Positions 58,701 to 64,000 of a stretch of DNA of 64,000 nt are shown piece by piece. The translations under genes were made by a program, and so were the position numbers. Positions within the stretch are counted from its first letter, which is position 1. Each line of letters opens with the position of its first letter. The notes beneath the pieces were generated by a model that had not been told where the DNA came from, searched no databases, and worked only from the letters and a program-made list of their open reading frames with translations. The DNA is from Strix aluco (Eukaryota > Chordata > Aves > Strigiformes > Strigidae). The DNA lies in the NCBI RefSeq assembly GCF_031877795.1, contig NC_133971.1:83724446-83788445 (forward strand), in the 5' to 3' direction.

Positions 58701-59797
58701 ATCACTGCACCAGCCAGAAAGCGCCTGGAAACTTCATCTCTCTTCACTGCCCATTTCCCGCTCGAGCTCAACACCCTGGGGCCAGCACAGGCCACAGTGC
58801 CTGCGGGAAGCAGCCTCAGCTCCCCGGGGCTGGCTGGCCCACGGTACAGGATGAGGTCCCTGTCGGGGCAGTCCCCCAGCACCGCAGGTGGGTCAGGGGC
58901 TGAGCCCCTTCCTTAGGGCAGTCCCAGTGATGCCGCTGGGGTGGGGGATCCGGTCTGCACCCCGGGCAGGCGCTGAGCTGGGGGCACCCTCTGGGAGCAC
59001 CCACCATGCCAGCCCCCATCCCCAACATCCCCCAGCTCTGCACCAGACTCCAAGCTGGGCGAGCGGCAGGAGACACCCACTAGGACATCTGCTTTGTTTT
59101 CCATCCCCCTCATCCTCACCCCAATGCTCCCAACTACGTCCTCACTGACTGTCAGGCCTGCAGCATCACACCTCTCCCTCACATCGCCTGCCAGCCCTTC
59201 CCTTGCCTGCCCTGCCTGCGGAGCAACACCTCCAGCCTTAGAACCATCAAGGAGATCGGTACCTCAGCCCCGTCGGTTCTGCCAACCTCCATCCCTGGTT
59301 ACGGGCACAGCGAGGAGCCATCTGCTGACATCAACACCACTGGCACGACCACAACTGTGGGGAAACATCATAACGGGGGTTCAGCAAGCCTGGGCGAGTG
59401 TCCCTGCCCTCGCCTGGCTGATGTGTGCCCAGTACAGCCCACAGCCAGAGTATTTACCAAATACTTGGGGCCATCTCTCCTGTTTGCACTCCCACAAGAC
59501 AGTCTCCTCCCGATTTGCAACCCCGTCCCTTTGGCATAGCAGCTCACCCCGCAGGCATCGCCCCGGCCACGAGCTCCCCACGTGCCTGGCACAGAGCCAG
59601 GGGACGTTGGCAATGGGGACTGGCTCAGTGGGTGCCCCTGTAGGGTCCCACCACCCCAGCACGGCTCCTTCTCCCTCACTCAGGGCTGCTGATGGCTCCG
59701 TGCAGATGTTTCTTTGACCCCCGCAGCCATTGCCTGCATCTCTCAGGGGCCACAGAGAGTTACTGTGCTCAACAGAGGGACAAAAGAAAAGCAAAGC
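58701..59797. other. No recognisable feature
   Basis: GC-rich single-copy sequence. Open frames exist on both strands but show no family resemblance. It lies 3' of the LARP6-like pseudogene and may hold its decayed 3' flank. Confidence 0.5.
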
Positions 59798-60727
59798 CTA
59801 GAACCCAACGTAAAGGGACCTCAGTGCCAGAGGATGAACTCCTCTCCCAGTGCTGCTGCAGAAGCTCTTGGTGCCATCAGGCCTTTGGGCCGGCAAAGCC
59901 CCCTCCCTCACAGGCCAAGGGGGCTCAGGCTCCTGCCTCGCTGCCAGGGGATTTCCAGGAGGAGGTCTGGCATCAGGAGAGGGGCTGCTGTTCCAGGGTA
60001 CCCCGGCACTCGCCCCACTCCCCCAGCCACAGCAGCGGTGGCTTTCGGTGCTGGAGCAGAGGCCATAGCAGCTGCCGGTGCCCAAGCCTGTCCCGAGCGC
60101 AGGGAAGACTTTGCTGGTGAGGAGCGATCTGGTGAAGGCACTGCCCGAGTTGCTGGGCTTGAAATCACTGCTGGGCCAGGTGGCCACCGAGGAGTCCTTG
60201 TTCAGGAGGGGGGACAGTGATGTTGGGGCACTGTCCATCTTTGGAGAGCTGCAGAGCAGGGAGTCTCCAATGCTGCAGAAGAAGGTCACAGCTGCTGCCT
60301 GCACCTTCCAACCCAGCTGGTCCACTAGCTCCTCCACTGCCTCCCTCTTGGCCCCACGTTTTTTCTTGGAGCCCTTCCTGCAGAGCTGGACCACCCTGAA
60401 GCTCTCACCACCCGGGTGGCTTTGGCAGCCGAGGTCCTTAAAGGCCCCGCGGCTGCCCTCCATACTCTCGTACTCCTCCAGCGCACAGCACTTGCTCAGC
60501 AGCTCAGGGAAGCACGACGTGTATTTCTGCACATCCGAAGGCAGCTTGTGGCCCAGCCACAGGGTTCAGATGGAGGCGATGGTGCTGAAGGGGCTGAACA
60601 TCCTCGTGATGGTCTCAGGGAAGTTCTTCTGGAGCAGCAGCAGCATGTCCTGCTCCTGCGGCACCAGATCCCAGGCCAGCAGCATTTTGCTGAGGGGGAT
60701 GCTCAGCAGGAACGTGAGGACAGGGAC
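59798..60727 (-). pseudogene. LARP6-like RRM segment and C-terminal tail
   Basis: After the first TGA the frame gives SKMLLAWDLVPQEQD, an RRM-like stretch with a second TGA (60566-60568) just after FSTIASI, then KCCALEEYESMEGSRGAF and GGESFRVVQLCRKGSKKK. The tail contains PTSLSPLLNKD and near its end GALPAQRPDGTKSF (about 59861-59902), resembling the SUZ-C motif that closes LARP6. The frame ends at a TGA or other stop at 59798. Confidence 0.75.
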
Positions 60728-60730
60728 TCA

Positions 60731-60826
60731 CCACCTCAATTTGGTGCCCTCCTTCTTCACCTCCAGCAGCTCCGAGAACTGCAGGGCACAGAGCGTGAGC
60801 CACCAGTCGCGCATCAGGTATTTCAC
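60731..60826 (-). pseudogene. Duplicated second La-motif exon, downstream copy
   Basis: Encodes VKYLMRDWWLTLCALQFSEL then LEVKKEGTKLRW, and reads directly in frame through a TGA (60728-60730) into the RRM-like segment. The codons TGG TGA stand where LARP6 has two basic residues, consistent with C-to-T changes of CGG CGA. Confidence 0.72.
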
Positions 60827-61019
60827 CAATGGGAGAGAGGGGACCACCGTGTCCCTGTGACAGCTCTGCCGTCTTCCTGCCAAGCCTGACCTTGCTCCCA
60901 GAGATGGTGCAATTCCTTTTTCCTCTGCAGCTCAGCGAGCAGGTCCCTGCTCAGCCAAGCCCCCTTCTGCCCCGCTCGCTTGACGCCTGACACAGGGCAG
61001 TTGCCTGCTCCCGAGCTCC

Positions 61020-61139
61020 TCAGAGGTGCTTCTTCAACCCTGTCCACCTCCATTTGGCGCGCTCCTCCTTCACCTCCAGCAGCTCTGAGCACTGCAGGGC
61101 ACAGAGCGTGAGCCAGTAGTCGCGCATCAGGTATATCAC
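61020..61139 (-). pseudogene. Duplicated second La-motif exon, upstream copy
   Basis: Encodes VIYLMRDYWLTLCALQCSEL and continues LLEVKEERAKWRW before running into TGA. It corresponds to the LARP6 segment following FKK. The base pair before the expected junction is TTG, so no AG acceptor is present. It is a 313-bp-offset duplicate of the downstream copy. Confidence 0.7.
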
Positions 61140-61695
61140 CAACGGGAGAGAGGGGGCCACCATGTCCCTGTGAGTCTCCCCCGGCAGGGACCACTCTAAA
61201 CCCGTCCTTTAGGCAGGCTGCAACCTCATCAACCTGAAGTCACGGCAAGGCAATATCCCCCTTTCACATGAGCATCTCTGGGGTTTGCAGAAGGTCCCCA
61301 GTCCCCCCTGGACCGCGACAACAAGCTGCAGCTTTCCCGTACGTCACACCACCAGCACCTTCCTGCAGAGTTTGGTTGAGGAATGATCTCTCCCAAAGGA
61401 GCCTGGGAGTACCATGGGCAGAAGAGGTGAATCCAGCCCTGGGGTTGGTTTGAAAACTGTTCACCACTTCCCCAGCCACCCTCCCTGGCTGGAGAACTGC
61501 TGCAGCACATTGAACGCAAAGAGCAGAGCCCAGCTCTGCACCATCAGCACTTCACCGGGACACAGACAGCCTGAGTAGAGCCTGGACCTCCCAGTACACT
61601 CCACCAGAGACAGCCAGAGCACACCCCGACACTCCGACATCCTCCACATGAAGGCCAATTCCCACCCCAGCTGGCCAGCGCCATGGGCTGCCTAC

Positions 61696-61894
61696 CTTCT
61701 TGAAGGACATCAGCAGTTTGAGGCTGATGAAGCCCATCTTGTTCTTCCGGAGGAAAGGATCCTTGGCCAGGTTCTTGTCAGAGAGACAGAACTCCACCTG
61801 TGACACAATCCTCCAGACTAGCTGCGCGTCAGGGATGGAGCAGTTGCAGCCCAACAGATCAGCCCCCAAATCACCATGCGCATCGCAGAAGCTC
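61696..61894 (-). pseudogene. LARP6-like La-motif exon
   Basis: 199 bp with acceptor GCTGCTCTTCCAG and donor AAGAAG|GTAGG, both intact. It encodes RIVSQVEFCLSDKNLAKDPF, a short gap, then KNKMGFISLKLLMSFKK. The La motif core (F-x-L-S-D-x-N-L-x-K-D-x-F and G-F/Y-I/V-S-x-K-L) is clear. Relative to LARP6, about five residues between KDPF and KNKMGF are absent. The exon ends in phase 0 after FKK, as in the family. Confidence 0.8.
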
Positions 61895-62063
61895 CTGGAA
61901 GAGCAGCAGGTACACAGGTGTGAGTTGGTGGCCTTGGGGATAGGCAATAGTCACAAATGCATTTGCCATGTGGCACAGGGAGGCTGTGGGTGGCATTGAG
62001 GCCATGACCCAGGCAGCTCATAGTCCCCACTCAGCTCAGCTGGATCAGCTGCTTCTTTTTCCC
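61895..62063. other. Intronic or upstream sequence of the LARP6-like locus
   Basis: No exon recognised. It holds the polypyrimidine acceptor of the La-motif exon on the minus strand. Confidence 0.5.
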
Positions 62064-62410
62064 TGCATTGGGTTTATGTGACCAGGTTTTGGTACCGGGG
62101 TAGGGGCAGGCTACAGGGCAATGGGGGCTGTGGTCAGTTTGCCTCCTTCCTCCTCAGGGGAAGGAGTCCTCACACTCTTCCCCTGTTCCAGCGTGAAGTC
62201 CCACCCACGAGAGACAGTCATCTCTGAACTTCTCCAGCGTGAGCCCTTCCTCACAAACTGCTCCAGCCTGGGTCCTTTCCACAGGGTGCTTCTGTGAGAA
62301 GATGCCAGAAGCTTCCCCCACATCCAGCAGAGCAAGCTGCAGCCAGCTCCTAGACAGACCGTTGGCCAAAGTTGAGCCCATCAGCGACGGTGCTAGCCCC
62401 ACGGAGAGCT
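62064..62410 (+). mobile_element. Interrupted LTR fragment of a bird endogenous retrovirus (family C)
   Basis: Left piece 62064-62131 starts TGCATTGGGTTTATGTGACC and includes AGGTTTTGGTACCGGGG. Right piece 62287-62410 includes CTTCTGTGAGAAGATGCCAG, AAGCTTCCCCCACATCC and CCCATCAGCGACGGTG. Both pieces match one bird LTR that I recognise from memory. The 155 bp between them (62132-62286) belong to another repeat. The 3' end of the LTR is missing. Confidence 0.65.
62132..62286 (+). repeat. CTCCAGCGTG-type bird repeat, forward copy
   Basis: Contains repeated CTCCAGCGTG blocks and CTGGGTCCTTTCCACAGGGT, a dispersed bird repeat that I recall but cannot name safely. It sits inside the LTR fragment. 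Confidence 0.5.
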
Positions 62411-62490
62411 GCCCACACGGGAGCAGGAGGACCCACACTAGAGCAGTCTGTTTCTGAAGGACCGCACCCTGTGGAAAGGACCCAGCTACC
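62411..62490 (-). repeat. CTCCAGCGTG-type bird repeat, inverted copy
   Basis: The reverse complement contains CTGGGTCCTTTCCACAGGGT and a CTCTAGTGTGGGTCC block. It therefore opposes the forward copy at 62132-62286 across the right LTR piece. Confidence 0.55.
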
Positions 62491-64000
62491 ATAAGCAAGG
62501 CTGGCCTTGCATTTCTGACACTGACCGTTTGCCTCTGCAGGCGCTTACCAGCCACGCTGAACTGCCCGCTGCCGTGGTTCTTTTCTGTGGTCGTTCATGG
62601 CTTTCCCATGAAGTTCAGGAAGCGAACCAGGCAGTGTCCGAGATGACTTTGGAAGTCTACATCAAGATGCCTGACTGGGCCCTGAAAAGCTGAGCTGAGC
62701 GAGGAGCCTGCCTTTGCCCAGAGGTGGCGAGGAGAAAGAGCCCCCTAGAGAAGACGCCAAGGGGCCTCAAAAGGCTCCTTGGGGAACAAGGCCAACGCAC
62801 AGCTGGCAGGGGAGGCAGCAAGGCTGAGCCGCTGCCAGACCATGAGGTACGGAGTGGGCTGCTGCTGCCTGGGGCGTCAGGTTGGGGCAGTAGCAGGGAC
62901 ATGCCCCAGCACGGCCAGTGGGGCACCGAGCAGCATGGGGAAGACAACAGAGGCTTCTGAAGAAAAGCCCCATGGACTGCAAAGCCCCCCTTCTGGGGGC
63001 TGGGTTGCAGTGAAAGCTTGGATTGATCTCTTGGCCAAAAGCACTGGCTCGGGCAGACTGGCACAAATTAGGGGCAGCTGGGGTTGACAGCAGCCCTGAC
63101 TCCGCCACACCACTGGGAACAGCCACTGCAAGGCTCCCCATGCCCCCCCAGACCCTGGGGGCTGCTTCTCCCAGCACAGCCCAGCGGGGATCCACACACT
63201 CTCTTCTTGCAGAACGCCGCCAGCTTCAGCATGGGATGCTGCTCTTTCTTCCTCCTCCCCAACATCATCTTAGCTCTCTGGCTCACCAAGCACTTCCACC
63301 CCATCCACAACCTGCTCATGCCAGCGGCCGGCATGGGCTGGGTGGGCTGCCCATGGCAGGGGACATGTGGGCTCCTTCTCAGCCCCCCAGTGTTTTCTAC
63401 TTCTCCCTCCGCAGCTCTGCAGGAGCAGACCTGTCTCTTCCACATCTCCTGTGTCATGGCACTCAAGCCCCAGGCCGTGGGTCTGCTGGGTGCATCACTT
63501 CCAGATTTTACCAAACATTGAGTTTTAAGTATATCTCTAAATATATTGTTCTAATCTTTATTCGTTATTTCCAGATTTTTCTGAACATCAAGAGGTTTTT
63601 TCCCAGCATATTTGTGAAAATGTATTTTTTAATCTTTGGTACGGAAGAAAATATTGATGACACTGAACTCTGACAAGCTAAGCATTTGCCTTATTATCTT
63701 GAGGGGTTTGGTGGTGGTGGTTTTCTGGTTAATAGTTAAGTACTTTCCAATCCCTCCAGACTAAACTGATTTATGGTATTTCAGTGAATAAGCAGGGCAT
63801 TACCTAGCTATTATGCATTCATTCTTCCCTACCTTGTGTTTTTTTGGATAAGATTTTTTTACAGTAGGCAGTGACTTTTAGCCAAGACCCAGTAGAGTGC
63901 TTGATGTGCCAACTACATGTAACTCTCACTATCTTATTAAATCACACAAATGTACTCGTGAGTAGGAGATTTAGGCCAATACAGTTATGACCATCTATTA
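62491..64000. other. Unassigned right flank
   Basis: GC-rich to about 63500, then AT-rich with no repeats. The only exon-like signal is an acceptor CTCTTCTTGCAG at 63201-63212, followed by an open frame with a hydrophobic stretch (SFFLLPNIILALWL) to a stop near 63521. I do not recognise it, and it may be chance. Confidence 0.4.

Larger units (their letters stand above)
60731..61173 (-). repeat. Partial tandem duplication, 313-bp period
   Basis: Positions 60731-60860 and 61044-61173 (130 bp each) are near-identical and carry the same second La-motif exon. Everything between them differs. Both lack the AG acceptor, so the acceptor loss probably predates the duplication. Confidence 0.85.
59798..61894 (-). 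pseudogene. LARP6-like (La-related protein 6) pseudogene
   Basis: On the minus strand the parts lie in the LARP6 order: a La-motif exon (61696-61894), a second La-motif exon present twice (near 61139 and 60826), an RRM-like segment (about 60700-60360) and a C-terminal tail with a SUZ-C-like GALPAQRPDGTKSF. LARP6 proteins bind RNA through the La motif and RRM; human LARP6 binds collagen mRNA stem-loops. Decay marks are in-frame TGA at 60728-60730 and 60566-60568, five or so residues missing from the La motif, no AG acceptor before either second exon, and the exon duplication. No N-terminal exon is seen upstream. It could be a broken tandem paralogue. Family assignment is by motif reading only. 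Confidence 0.78.

Noticed and set aside
59094-59717. 207-codon plus-strand frame considered as a feather keratin
   Set aside because: The proline- and serine-rich composition first suggested it, but the conserved beta-keratin N-terminal cysteine pattern and central strand-forming segment are absent.
60078-60860. 260-codon plus-strand open frame
   Set aside because: It is antisense to the LARP6-like RRM and C-terminal segment, where codon bias of the real frame leaves the opposite strand open.

Overview
The window looks like bird nuclear DNA. The support is a CR1 LINE 3' tail repeated four times, several solo LTRs of bird endogenous-retrovirus types that I recognise from memory, vertebrate-style splice sites and poly(A) signals, and CpG-rich islands. 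There is no bacterial or phage gene organisation. All family names come from reading alone; no search was run.

Layout. (1) Positions 1 to about 30,885 are a direct tandem array of four units of about 7.74-7.75 kb (a macrosatellite), open at the left window edge. I see no convincing protein gene in the unit. Each copy carries a CpG-rich, G-run-rich core with two RFX X-box-like palindromes, a short CR1 tail and three exon-like intervals with good splice sites. (2) About 580 bp of single-copy spacer follows (30,886-31,469). (3) Positions 31,470-53,420 are about 22 kb of a 35-bp satellite in two opposed arms of almost equal length (about 10.97 and 10.98 kb), meeting near 42,440. The right arm holds a 1,439-bp higher-order repeat in six copies, themselves ordered alpha-alpha-beta twice. 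(4) Immediately right of the satellite lies a minus-strand terminal exon with stop codon, 3' UTR and poly(A) signal (53,447-53,769), so a minus-strand gene ends against the satellite edge. (5) Positions 53,877-58,700 are a patchwork of solo LTRs, with one LTR splitting a CAGAT-rich minisatellite. (6) Positions 59,798-61,894 on the minus strand hold a decayed LARP6-like (La-related protein 6) gene: a La-motif exon, a duplicated second La-motif exon, an RRM-like segment and a C-terminal SUZ-C-like motif, with two in-frame TGA codons. (7) Positions 62,064-62,490 are an LTR fragment interrupted and flanked by opposed copies of another repeat. The rest, to 64,000, has no recognised content.

Taken together this is a repeat-dominated, gene-poor chromosome region, of the kind found near heterochromatin, on a microchromosome or on a W chromosome; the sequence does not decide which. 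The most unusual parts are the macrosatellite with its repeated promoter-like core and candidate spliced transcript, and the opposed-arm satellite with nested higher-order structure. A transcript crossing the satellite centre could in principle fold into a very long RNA duplex.
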